Of a stretch of DNA of 43,418 bases, positions 1 to 7,669 are shown piece after piece. A model generated the notes under the pieces. That model saw only the letters and a program-made list of their open reading frames with translations, searched no databases and was not told the DNA's origin. Position 1 is the first letter of the stretch. Every line of letters begins with the position of its first letter. Position numbers and translations under genes: made by a program. The stretch comes from JAJPHF01 sp035293805 (GTDB lineage: Bacteria > Chloroflexota > UBA6077 > JAJPHF01): NCBI GenBank assembly GCA_035293805.1, contig DATGMD010000003.1, positions 1 to 43,418 of the forward strand, written 5' to 3'.

Positions 1-1287
1 CTGGTGGCCCAGGTGTCGCTGATCCGCCCCGGCCCGCTCCAGGGCAACATGGTGAGCCCCTACATTCGGCGGCGGCGCGGCGAGGAGCCGGTGACCTACC
101 CGCATCCCAAGCTCGAGCCGGTGCTGGCAGAGACGCTGGGCATCATCCTCTACCAGGAGCAGTGCCTGCGCGTGGCCATCGCGATCGCCGGCTTCACGGC
201 GGCCGAGGCGGACGCGCTGCGCCGCGCCATGAGCCGCAAGCGCTCGCACGCGGCGCTGGCGGCGCTGCGCCAGCGCTTCGTGGACGGCGCGGTGGCGAAC
301 GACGTGGATGCCGCCACGGCGCACCAGGTGTTCGACCTGCTCGGCGGGTTCGCGGCCTACGGCTTCTGCAAGTCGCACGCCGCCGCCTTTGCCCTGCTCA
401 CCTACCAGTCGGCCTGGCTGCGGCTCTACCACCCGGCCGAGTTCTACGCGGCGCTGCTGAACAACCAACCGATGGGCTTCTACTCGCCGGAGGTGATCGT
501 CAACGAGGCGCAGCGCCGCGGCGTGCCGATCCTTCCCGTCGACGTCAACGAGAGCCGCGCGCGCTGCACGGTGAAAGACGCCGCGCTTCGCCTCGGCTTG
601 CGGTACGTGCGGGGGCTGGGGCCGGCGGCGCTGGCGCGGCTCGACGCCGAGCGGGCGTGCGGCCCCTACCGCTCGCTGGCCGACTTCTGCCGCCGCGCCG
701 GGGTGCCGCGCGCGCCCATCGAGAACCTGATCGCCATCGGGGCCTGCGACAGCTTCGGGCTGGCGCGGCGCGAGCTGCTCTGGCAGCTCGGTCTGGTCTA
801 CCGCCCGCCGGGGCCGCAGGCGGCGCTGCCCCTGCCCACCGAGCAGGACATGGTGGCCCTGCCGGCGCTCACGCCAGCGGAGGAGTTAGTGGCCGACTAC
901 ACCGTGAGCGGGCTGTCGCCGCGCTACCATCCGATCGGGCTGGCGCGGTCCCGGCTGCCGCCCGAGATCGCCACCAGCACGCGGCTCGCCCGCCTGCGCC
1001 ACGGCGCCCCCGCGCGGGTGGCCGGCATGATCGTCTGTCGCCAGCGGCCGCCCACGGCCAAAGGGTTCGTGTTCCTGACGCTGGAGGACGAGCACGGCCT
1101 GATGAACGTGATCGTGCGGCCGGGGGTGTACGCGCACGACCGCCGCACGATCAACGGCGAGGGGCTGGTGCTGGTGGCCGGCGCCGTGCAGCACCAGCAG
1201 GGCGTGCTGAACCTGCTCGCGCAGCAGGTGCAGCCCCTCGACGTGACGCGCGGGCTACCCACCGCCGCCTCGCACGACTATGCGTGA
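1..1287 (+). CDS. dnaE2: Error-prone DNA polymerase DnaE2 (ImuC), C-terminal part
   Basis: Partial gene: the window opens inside it in frame 1, so the 5' end is missing and about 428 C-terminal residues are visible. DnaE2 is the C-family polymerase of the ImuA/ImuB/DnaE2 mutasome used in translesion synthesis. Seen here are the polymerase segment with YGFCKSHAAAFALLTYQSAWL (about 119-139), followed by LLNNQPMGFYSPEVIVNEA and VDVNES, which read like DnaE2 and not replicative DnaE1. A C-terminal OB-fold follows (about 335-415, GFVFLTLEDEHGLMNVIV). The extended tail of DnaE1 is absent and the protein stops at about the usual DnaE2 end. Its last 10 bases overlap the convergent gene at 1278-1799. 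imuA and imuB would lie upstream, outside the window. Confidence 0.93.
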   Translation: MVAQVSLIRPGPLQGNMVSPYIRRRRGEEPVTYPHPKLEPVLAETLGIILYQEQCLRVAIAIAGFTAAEADALRRAMSRKRSHAALAALRQRFVDGAVANDVDAATAHQVFDLLGGFAAYGFCKSHAAAFALLTYQSAWLRLYHPAEFYAALLNNQPMGFYSPEVIVNEAQRRGVPILPVDVNESRARCTVKDAALRLGLRYVRGLGPAALARLDAERACGPYRSLADFCRRAGVPRAPIENLIAIGACDSFGLARRELLWQLGLVYRPPGPQAALPLPTEQDMVALPALTPAEELVADYTVSGLSPRYHPIGLARSRLPPEIATSTRLARLRHGAPARVAGMIVCRQRPPTAKGFVFLTLEDEHGLMNVIVRPGVYAHDRRTINGEGLVLVAGAVQHQQGVLNLLAQQVQPLDVTRGLPTAASHDYA

Positions 1288-1799
1288 GGCGCCCCGCGCG
1301 GCCGCGGCCGCGGCGGCTCGCACCGCGGGCAGTGATCCTGCTCGTCGAAGCCGTCCACGTGCGCGCGGATGCTCTCCAAAATGCCCGCGTAGCCGGGCAA
1401 GTGGCGAGCCACCGCTCGCCAAACGCGCGCTTCTTCCGTGAGCGCGGTCGTCGTCGCCTCGTCCTGGACGGTCCCCACGATGGCGAGCACTTCCTGCGCG
1501 TCCAGCCACGACAAGCGGCGCATGAGGCGGAGCACGCGTCCGCGGAGGGCTGGGCTCAGCTCGGGCGGCAGCAGCTCGGCCGGCACCGCCGCGGCAGGAT
1601 CGTCGAGCACGCCGCCCTGCAACACTTCGGCGAAGGCGCAGGCCGCCACTTGCAGCTCCTGCTGGCGCGCTTCCAGCAGCTCCGGGGTGGCATCGCCCGT
1701 CGCCACGGCCGCCGCCACGCGCGCGAACTGCGTCGCCGCCGTGTGCAGCAGGTGGAGCGTGGCATCGTGGAGCTGCGGGTCCCCCTCCGGTATGATCAT
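1278..1799 (-). CDS. Hypothetical protein, 173 aa
   Basis: Not recognised. The ATG at 1799 (MIIPEGDPQ) is chosen because AGGAGG lies about 5 bases upstream; the frame is open further upstream (ATG at 1865) without such a site. The protein is soluble, Ala/Leu-rich and probably mostly helical, with no signal peptide or membrane segment. It ends with a CPRC pair (HCPRCEPP) and a proline/arginine-rich tail, so a small C-terminal metal site is possible. It converges on dnaE2 and overlaps its last 10 bases. Codon use resembles the neighbours, and the good ribosome site supports a real gene rather than a shadow. Confidence 0.6.
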   Translation of the reverse strand: MIIPEGDPQLHDATLHLLHTAATQFARVAAAVATGDATPELLEARQQELQVAACAFAEVLQGGVLDDPAAAVPAELLPPELSPALRGRVLRLMRRLSWLDAQEVLAIVGTVQDEATTTALTEEARVWRAVARHLPGYAGILESIRAHVDGFDEQDHCPRCEPPRPRPRGAPHA

Positions 1800-2011
1800 C
1801 AGCCCTCCTGACCGTGTCGCGGCCCCGCCCGAGTCCCCACACGGCGCGGCCACCGTTTCTCTCATCAGGCTACGGGGCGGCCGGCGCTCTTGGCTAGGTA
1901 CGCTACGCGCCCGAGCGCGAGCGTGATTCGGTCGTCATTCGTCCCGGGGCAGTTGCGGCCACGACGCACCGACGCGCGCGGGCGGCGCACGCCGCTCCGG
2001 GCGCGCGGGCG

Positions 2012-2017
2012 TATAAT
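2012..2017 (+). promoter_or_regulatory. Candidate -10 box (TATAAT) before the binding-protein gene at 2098
   Basis: A perfect TATAAT in very GC-rich DNA, about 80 bases before the ATG at 2098. No convincing -35 hexamer lies 16-18 bases upstream. The rest of the space from 1800 to 2097 shows nothing else that I can support. Confidence 0.4.
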
Positions 2018-2097
2018 GGGCGCCAGGCGAGCCGCCAGCCGTGGGCCGCCGCGCCAGTTGTGCGCGGCCAGCGGCATTCTCGCGCGGGGAGAGAACG

Positions 2098-3213
2098 ATG
2101 CGCCGGGGACGCTGGGCACGTCGGGTAGCGGTGGGACTGCTCCTGCTGGGAGCGCTGGGGCTCGGTGGCGCGCCGGGGAGGCCGGGCGCCCGAGCCGCAG
2201 GCGCCGCGGCGGCCCCGGCGGCCGCGGGCGCCGCGCCGGGCCGGGTGGCGCCCGCGGCGCTGCCGCAGCTCCAGCCGGTGCGCCTCGGCATCGTGGCCAC
2301 CTCCTCGGAGGTGGGCATCCACCTGGCGAACGAGCGCGGCTACTTCGCCGAGCAGGGGCTGAGCCCGGACTTCACGCGCTTCGACTCGGCGGCGTTCGCC
2401 GTCGCGCCGCTCAGCACCGGCGAGCTGGACGTGGCGAGTGGCGCGGTCAGCGCCGCGCTGTTCAACCTCATCAACCGCGGCGTGGAGGTGCGGCTCGTGG
2501 CACCGCTCTCGCGCTACGAGCGCGGCTACAGCCAGTCGCTCCTCGACGTGCGGAAGGACCTCATCGACAGCGGCGCCGTGCGCGACTACGGCGACCTGCG
2601 CGGCCGGACCCTCGCCATCCTAGCGTCGGGCAGCACGATCGAGATGCTGGCCGAGCGCATGCTGCAGCGGGCGGGGCTCGGCCTCGGCGACGTGAACCTC
2701 GTACAGCTGGGCTCGGGCGACCAGATCGCCGCGTTTGCCAACGGCGCCATCGACGCGGGCCTGCTCACCGAGCCGCAGGCGACGATCGCCGACGACCGGG
2801 GCGTGGCGGTAAAGTGGCGCGAGGCCGCCGAGTGGTCGCCGGGCGTGCAGGTGAGCAACATTCTCTACGGCCCGAGCTACGTGAGCCGCAACCCGGACCT
2901 CGGCCAGCGCTTCATGGTCGCCTACCTGCGCGGCGTGCGCGACTACTACGACGCGATCATCGCCGGCCGCGGCGACCGCGAGGCGGTAATCGACACGCTG
3001 ATCCGCAACACGCCGCTCAAAGACCGCGCGCTCTACGACCGGATGTTGTGGGTCTATATGGACCCCAACCTGGCGCTGGACGAGAACGACCTCCGTACGA
3101 CCATGCAATGGTTCGTCGATCGCGGCCTCACGGACCACCCGACCGACCTGAACGTGGCCGTCGACAAGCGCTTCGCCGACTACGCGCTGCGCACCCTCGG
3201 CCCTTACCGCTAA
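2098..3213 (+). CDS. ABC transporter substrate-binding protein (NMT1/SsuA-like), orphan
   Basis: Exported periplasmic-type binding protein of 371 aa, NMT1/THI5/SsuA-like fold. The ATG at 2098 is preferred over the in-frame GTG at 2041 because GGGGAGAG lies just upstream and the protein then begins with a normal signal peptide (MRRGRWARR, hydrophobic core VAVGLLLLGALGL). No lipobox cysteine is seen, so it is probably released or held by an uncleaved signal. An Ala/Pro-rich linker runs to about residue 60. The binding domain begins at VRLGIVATSSEVGIHLANERGYFAEQ, typical of NMT1 proteins, and has a DLRGRTLAI lobe-crossing segment. The family binds thiamine precursors, sulfonates, nitrate or aromatic acids; the ligand cannot be read here. 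No permease or ATPase gene is adjacent. Confidence 0.85.
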   Translation: MRRGRWARRVAVGLLLLGALGLGGAPGRPGARAAGAAAAPAAAGAAPGRVAPAALPQLQPVRLGIVATSSEVGIHLANERGYFAEQGLSPDFTRFDSAAFAVAPLSTGELDVASGAVSAALFNLINRGVEVRLVAPLSRYERGYSQSLLDVRKDLIDSGAVRDYGDLRGRTLAILASGSTIEMLAERMLQRAGLGLGDVNLVQLGSGDQIAAFANGAIDAGLLTEPQATIADDRGVAVKWREAAEWSPGVQVSNILYGPSYVSRNPDLGQRFMVAYLRGVRDYYDAIIAGRGDREAVIDTLIRNTPLKDRALYDRMLWVYMDPNLALDENDLRTTMQWFVDRGLTDHPTDLNVAVDKRFADYALRTLGPYR

Positions 3214-3240
3214 GCGGGCTCCGCCCCGGCCGGGCCAGGC

Positions 3241-3317
3241 GCTAAGCGGCCGGCCCAGGTCGGTGTGTCGGTTTGGCTTTGCCAAACCGACACACTATCC
3301 CTGGCCGCGGGCTTAGT
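3241..3317. repeat. Palindromic repeat copy A (77 bp)
   Basis: Intergenic element with a perfect central hairpin: arms of 15 bases at 3263-3277 and 3281-3295 around a TTT loop (core GTTTGGCTTTGCCAAAC), with looser outer pairing from CTAAGC/GCTTAG ends. The reverse complement matches the element at 10932-11008 without gaps and with roughly 12 mismatches. It lies about 27 bases after the stop of the binding-protein gene. An extra copy of the outer end (CGCTAAGCGG) overlaps that stop codon. There is no T-run after the hairpin, so a REP-like or MITE-like unit fits better than a classical terminator. Confidence 0.8.
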
Positions 3318-3358
3318 AAAGACGCGGCGGCGACCTAGGTACCACCTCCTCTCACGTC

Positions 3359-3364
3359 TATAAT
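3359..3364 (+). promoter_or_regulatory. Candidate -10 box (TATAAT) for the histidine kinase/regulator pair
   Basis: Perfect TATAAT lying about 79 bases before the chosen GTG start of the kinase. No clear -35 box. Position and rarity in this GC-rich sequence are the only support. Confidence 0.4.
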
Positions 3365-3442
3365 TGCGTCAGTGTGTCAGCACGAATAGGCAGACGTGAC
3401 GGCGCCAGGGTCAAGGCGCCCCACGGCGCGGGAGGGGGCCGC

Positions 3443-6400
3443 GTGCAGTCCGCGCGCTCGCTGATCCTGGTGGTCGAAGACAATACGGCCGTGCGCGAGA
3501 CGCTCCGAGCGCTGCTCGTCGGGGCGGGCTACGCGGTCGCCTGCGCCGTCAACGGACGCGCCGCGCTCGACCGGGTCGCGGCCGGCGGCGTGGACCTGGT
3601 GCTCCTCGACCTCGTGCTGCCCGAGATCGACGGCGTCGAGCTGTGCCGCCAGCTGCGCGCCCGCTCCGCCGACGAGGGCTACCTGCCGATCCTGATGCTC
3701 ACCGCGCTTAGCGGCGAGGCGGAGCGGCGCGCGGGCTTCGCCGCTGGCGCCGACGACTACGTCGCCAAGCCGTTCGAGCCGGCCGACCTGCTCGACCGGG
3801 TCGCCGTCTGGGTCCGCACGCGCGCGCGGCTCGTCGCCGCCCACGCGCGCGTGCGCGCCAGCCAGGCGCAGGAAGAGCGCCTGCTGCGCGAGGCCGAGGC
3901 GCGCACGCGCACCTTCCGCGTGCTGCACGAGATCGCTGTGGCGGTCGGCGGCGTGCTCGATCCGGTCGCGCTCGCGCAGCTCGCCGTGGATCGCACGCGC
4001 GATCTCCTGGGCGTGGACAGCGTCTCGCTCTGGTGGTGGGACGCCGAGGCGGCCGTGCTGCGGCGGCTGGCGGGCCATGTCCCCTACCCGCAGCACGCGC
4101 CGTCCGCGCTCGGCCCGGGCCAGGGCGTCCCGGGCATCGCCTTCGCGCGGGGCGCGCCCGTCGTGGTGGACGATTACCCGGCGTGGGAGCACGCCGTCGC
4201 CTGGGCCACCGCCATACAACTCCGGGCCGCGGCCGCCGTCCCCATCCTGGTCGGCGAGCGGGCCATCGGCGCGCTCGGCGCCTACACTTTCAGGCCCCGC
4301 CACTTCGACGCCGCGGACGTGCAGATGTTGGGGCTCCTGGCCGCGCAGGTCGGGCCGGCGCTCGAGGCAGCCCGCCTGTATGCGGAGTCCGAGCGCCGGC
4401 GGGCCGAGGCCGAGGCGCTGGCCGAGCTGGCCCGGCAGGCCGCCGCCGCCCCCGACCCCGCGCGGGTGATCGACGCCATTACCGAGCATGCCTGCCGGCT
4501 GCTGGAGGCCGACTACGCCGCCGTGGCCATCGAAGCGGAGGATGGCACCTATGCCTGGGCCGGCCTCCGCGGCAACCGGACCAACGGCTGGCGCGAGCCG
4601 CCGAACCAGCCCAGCGGCCGGGGCGCCGCGGAGCGCGCGATAGCCACCGGCCGCACGGTCGTGCTCGAACGGCTGGGCGAGAACCCCGCCCTGCCGCTCG
4701 ACGAGTTCCCACGCCACCGCGCCGAGGGCGGCCGCACGGTGTTAAGCACCCCCCTGTTCGGCCAGCGCGGCGCGCTCGGCGCGCTCGTTCTGGGCTGGCG
4801 CACCGAGGTCGCCATCACGCCGGCGCAGGTGCGGCTGGCCGAGGCGCTGGCCAGCTACGCGGCGACCATCCTCGACAGCGCGCGCTCCTACGCGCGTGAA
4901 GAGCACCTGGCCCGCGAGGCCGCCGCCCGCGCGGCCGAGCTGGCCGCCGTCTTCGAGCAGCTGCCCTGCGGCGTGACGCTCGTCGACGCGGCCGGCCGCG
5001 TCCGCCTGAACAACGTGGCTAGCCGGGGGCTGTGGGGCCAGCCCCCCGCCCCGGAACGCCCCGTGCCCGAGCTAGCGGCGTATTACCTCCCCCGCGACGC
5101 GGCCACTGGCCGCGTCCTGGCACCGGGGGAGACGACGCTGGGGCGGGCCCTCGCCGGCGAGACGGTCCCCCGCTTCGAGTACCTGTTCCGCCGGCCGGGC
5201 GCCGACGCGGACACCTGGGTGCAGTCCTCGGCCGTGCCGCTGCGCGACGAGGCGGGCCGCATCACCGGCGCGGTCGGCGTCTTCTCGGACGTCACGCGCG
5301 AGCGCCAGCTCATGCGGGAGCTGGCCGCCTCCGAAGAGCGCCTGCGCCTGCTGTACCGCAGCATGGCGTGCGGCGTCCTGGTGCGGGATGCGACCGGCGC
5401 TATCGTCGATGCCAACGAGGCCGCCGAGGAGATCCTGGGCTACACCCTGGCCGAGATGCGCGGGAAGCTGCCCGACGCGCTGTGGGCCGTGACGGACGAG
5501 CACGAGCGGGAGCTGTCCAGCGCCGAGCGCCCGAGCCGCGTGGTGCTGCGCACGGGCGCCGCGTTGCGACAGTTGATCATGAGCGTGCAGCGGCCGAACG
5601 GCCAGCGCCGTTGGATCCAGAACGACGCGGTGCCGGTGCGTGGCCCGGATGGCCAGCTCGTGCAGGTCATCTCGAGCTTCATCGACATTACCGCGTGGAA
5701 GCGCGCCGAGGCCGAGCGAACGCGCCTGGCGGCTGAGGTCGAGCTAGAGCGGGCCACCCTCGCGGCCATCATGAGCAGCATGAGCGACGGGCTCGTCGTG
5801 CTCGACGCGACGGGGCAGATTCGCTACCACAACGAGCGCGCGCGGGCGCTCATCGGCGCGCCCGCCGGGTCGCTCCTGGGCCAGAGCGTCGAGGCGGCGT
5901 TCGCTAGCGTGCGGCAGCTCTTCGCCGACCCGCGAGCGGCCTGGGCCGCCTGGGAGCAAGGCGCGGCGCGGCTCGCCGAGCAGCCGACCTTCGAGCTGAA
6001 AACCGTCGGCCCGCTGGCGCGCGAGATCACCCTGCAATTCTTCCCGGTGGCCGACTTGAGCGAGCAGGGCCCGGGGATCGGGATCCTGCTCCGCGACGCG
6101 ACCGACGCGAAGCTGCTCGCCCGCTTGCAGGAGCGCGAGCGCATCGCCATGGACCTGCACGACGGCGTCATCCAGTCGCTCTACGCGGTGGCGCTGGGGC
6201 TCGGCGCGCGAGCGCGCGCGCTCGACGGCAACGTCGAGTCGACCCGCGAAGCCCTGCGCAAGGCGGTCGCCCATCTCAACGCCGTCATCCAGGAGATCCG
6301 CAACTACATCTTCGACCTGCGGCTAGGCGAGCAGGCGGCGCGCGGCGTGCGAGCGGGGCTGGAGGTGCTGGCGGCCGAGCTGCGGATCAACGCCCTAGTG

Positions 6401-6778
6401 CAGCCTGAGCTGACCGTCGAGCCCGCCGCCGACCGGCTGCCACCCGAAGCGGCCGCGAACTTGCTGCAAATTGCCCGCGAGGCGACCGCCAACGTCATCC
6501 GCCACGCGGGCGCCACGGCCGTGCAGATCACGCTCCGGCGCGAGGGGCCCGCGCTGGCGCTTACCGTGCGCGACAACGGCCGCGGCTTCGCTCCGGCCCC
6601 GGAGGGCGCCGAGGATGCGCCGGGCGCGGGCGGTCAGGGGCTACGCAACATGGCCGAGCGCGCCCGGCTGCTCGGCGGGCGGCTGGTCGTCCGCAGCGAG
6701 CCGGGCCAGGGCACCACGGTCCGCGTGGAGCTTCCGCAGGGCGATCCAGGAGGGGACGAATGGCCGATACGGCGATAA
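3443..6778 (+). CDS. Multi-sensor histidine kinase with N-terminal receiver (REC-GAF-GAF-PASx3-HisKA_3-HATPase)
   Basis: Soluble sensor kinase of 1,111 aa from the GTG at 3443, which has GGAGGGGG just upstream; an in-frame GTG at 3374 would add 23 residues. Order: receiver (about 8-125, ILVVEDN, phosphoacceptor Asp56 in LLDLVLP, KPF), GAF 1 (about 155-310), GAF 2 (325-485), PAS 1 (500-620), PAS 2 (630-755), PAS 3 (770-895), then a NarX/DegS-type HisKA_3 with phospho-His906 in RIAMDLHDGVIQSLY. The HATPase follows, with its N box (EATANVIRHAG), DNGRGF and GQGLRNM. There are no membrane segments, so it senses cytoplasmic signals. The receiver at the front lets another kinase feed into it. The stop lies inside the next gene (19-base overlap), so the NarL-type regulator at 6760 is its obvious partner. 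Confidence 0.93.
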   Translation: MQSARSLILVVEDNTAVRETLRALLVGAGYAVACAVNGRAALDRVAAGGVDLVLLDLVLPEIDGVELCRQLRARSADEGYLPILMLTALSGEAERRAGFAAGADDYVAKPFEPADLLDRVAVWVRTRARLVAAHARVRASQAQEERLLREAEARTRTFRVLHEIAVAVGGVLDPVALAQLAVDRTRDLLGVDSVSLWWWDAEAAVLRRLAGHVPYPQHAPSALGPGQGVPGIAFARGAPVVVDDYPAWEHAVAWATAIQLRAAAAVPILVGERAIGALGAYTFRPRHFDAADVQMLGLLAAQVGPALEAARLYAESERRRAEAEALAELARQAAAAPDPARVIDAITEHACRLLEADYAAVAIEAEDGTYAWAGLRGNRTNGWREPPNQPSGRGAAERAIATGRTVVLERLGENPALPLDEFPRHRAEGGRTVLSTPLFGQRGALGALVLGWRTEVAITPAQVRLAEALASYAATILDSARSYAREEHLAREAAARAAELAAVFEQLPCGVTLVDAAGRVRLNNVASRGLWGQPPAPERPVPELAAYYLPRDAATGRVLAPGETTLGRALAGETVPRFEYLFRRPGADADTWVQSSAVPLRDEAGRITGAVGVFSDVTRERQLMRELAASEERLRLLYRSMACGVLVRDATGAIVDANEAAEEILGYTLAEMRGKLPDALWAVTDEHERELSSAERPSRVVLRTGAALRQLIMSVQRPNGQRRWIQNDAVPVRGPDGQLVQVISSFIDITAWKRAEAERTRLAAEVELERATLAAIMSSMSDGLVVLDATGQIRYHNERARALIGAPAGSLLGQSVEAAFASVRQLFADPRAAWAAWEQGAARLAEQPTFELKTVGPLAREITLQFFPVADLSEQGPGIGILLRDATDAKLLARLQERERIAMDLHDGVIQSLYAVALGLGARARALDGNVESTREALRKAVAHLNAVIQEIRNYIFDLRLGEQAARGVRAGLEVLAAELRINALVQPELTVEPAADRLPPEAAANLLQIAREATANVIRHAGATAVQITLRREGPALALTVRDNGRGFAPAPEGAEDAPGAGGQGLRNMAERARLLGGRLVVRSEPGQGTTVRVELPQGDPGGDEWPIRR

Positions 6779-7419
6779 AGCTGTTGCTGGTCGACGACCA
6801 CCGCGTCGTGCGGCTTGGACTGCGCACGCTGTTCGAGACGGCGCCTCAGTTCAACGTGGTGGCTGAAGCCGGCACGGTGGCCGAGGCGGTGCTGGCGGCC
6901 CGCCGCAGCCAGCCTGACGTGGTGGTGATGGACATCCGGCTGCCGGATGGCAGCGGTGTCGAAGCCTGTCGAGAGATTCGCTCCGCGCGCCCGCGCACCC
7001 GCGTGCTGATGCTCACCTCCTACGCCGACGAGGATGCCGTCGTGGCCTCGATCATGGCGGGGGCGGCGGGCTACCTGCTCAAACAGACCGATCCCGAGCG
7101 CCTGGTCGAGGCGACCGAGCTCGTCGCTGGGGGCGGCTCGCTGCTCGATCCCGCCGTGACGCAGACGGTGCTCCAGTGGATGCGGCGCTTGGGCACACAG
7201 GCCCCGTCAGACCCGCTGATCAGCCTCTCGGACCAGGAGCGCAAGATCCTGCCGCTCCTGGCCGAGGGCAAGACCAACCGCGAGATCGCCGCCCAGCTCT
7301 ACCTGAGCGAGCACACTGTCAAGACCTACGTCAGCAACATCCTTCAGAAGCTCCACCTCAGCCGCCGTGCCGAGGCCGCGGCCTACATCGCTCGCCGCTA
7401 CTCCTCGTCCGACTCCTAA
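6760..7419 (+). CDS. NarL/FixJ-family response regulator (REC-LuxR HTH)
   Basis: DNA-binding response regulator, 219 aa, the usual family length. The ATG at 6760 has AGGAGGGG upstream and lies 19 bases inside the end of the kinase gene, so the two are translationally coupled. The receiver occupies about 8-122, with the acid pair in LLLVDDHRVVR, phosphoacceptor Asp58 (VVMDIRLPDG), the LTS switch segment and Lys in LLKQTD. A LuxR-type helix-turn-helix occupies about 150-212 (LSDQERKILPLLAEGKTNREI, then YLSEHTVKTYVSNI). Its partner is the HisKA_3 kinase just upstream. The target promoters are unknown. Confidence 0.95.
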   Translation: MADTAIKLLLVDDHRVVRLGLRTLFETAPQFNVVAEAGTVAEAVLAARRSQPDVVVMDIRLPDGSGVEACREIRSARPRTRVLMLTSYADEDAVVASIMAGAAGYLLKQTDPERLVEATELVAGGGSLLDPAVTQTVLQWMRRLGTQAPSDPLISLSDQERKILPLLAEGKTNREIAAQLYLSEHTVKTYVSNILQKLHLSRRAEAAAYIARRYSSSDS

Positions 7420-7445
7420 GCGCGACGAACTGTCCAAGCGTATAT

Positions 7446-7485
7446 TAACAACGTATTGATATCCCTGAATGGACACGTATTGTTA
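7446..7485 (+). promoter_or_regulatory. AT-rich island with repeat motif and possible promoter before the second hybrid kinase
   Basis: The 250-base gap after the regulator holds a conspicuously AT-rich patch. ACGTATTG occurs twice (7451-7458 and 7475-7482), and TAACAA near 7446 is mirrored by TTGTTA near 7480. TTGATA (7456-7461) and TATTGT (7478-7483) sit 16 bases apart and could be a sigma70-type promoter for the gene at 7670. A regulator-binding site for the NarL-type protein is conceivable but unproven. Confidence 0.3.
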
Positions 7486-7669
7486 GTCCGATCGGGTGAT
7501 GCCGCGCGTCGGTAGGTCAGAGACGCCGTAACCGAATGCAGGACTAGCAATTGCTACCGTGCTAGGTGAGACATACAACACGTGGGCGGGATGATCGAGC
7601 CGTGCGCTGGCGACCGCGCATGACGTCACTGCACCAGCTGGGCGATTCGTCAAGTCGGGAGGACGCTCC

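Noticed and set aside
162..1811. Long plus-strand frame of 549 codons overlapping dnaE2.
   Set aside because: Arg/Ala/Gly/Pro-rich shadow of the GC-rich polymerase gene, in a frame without family motifs.
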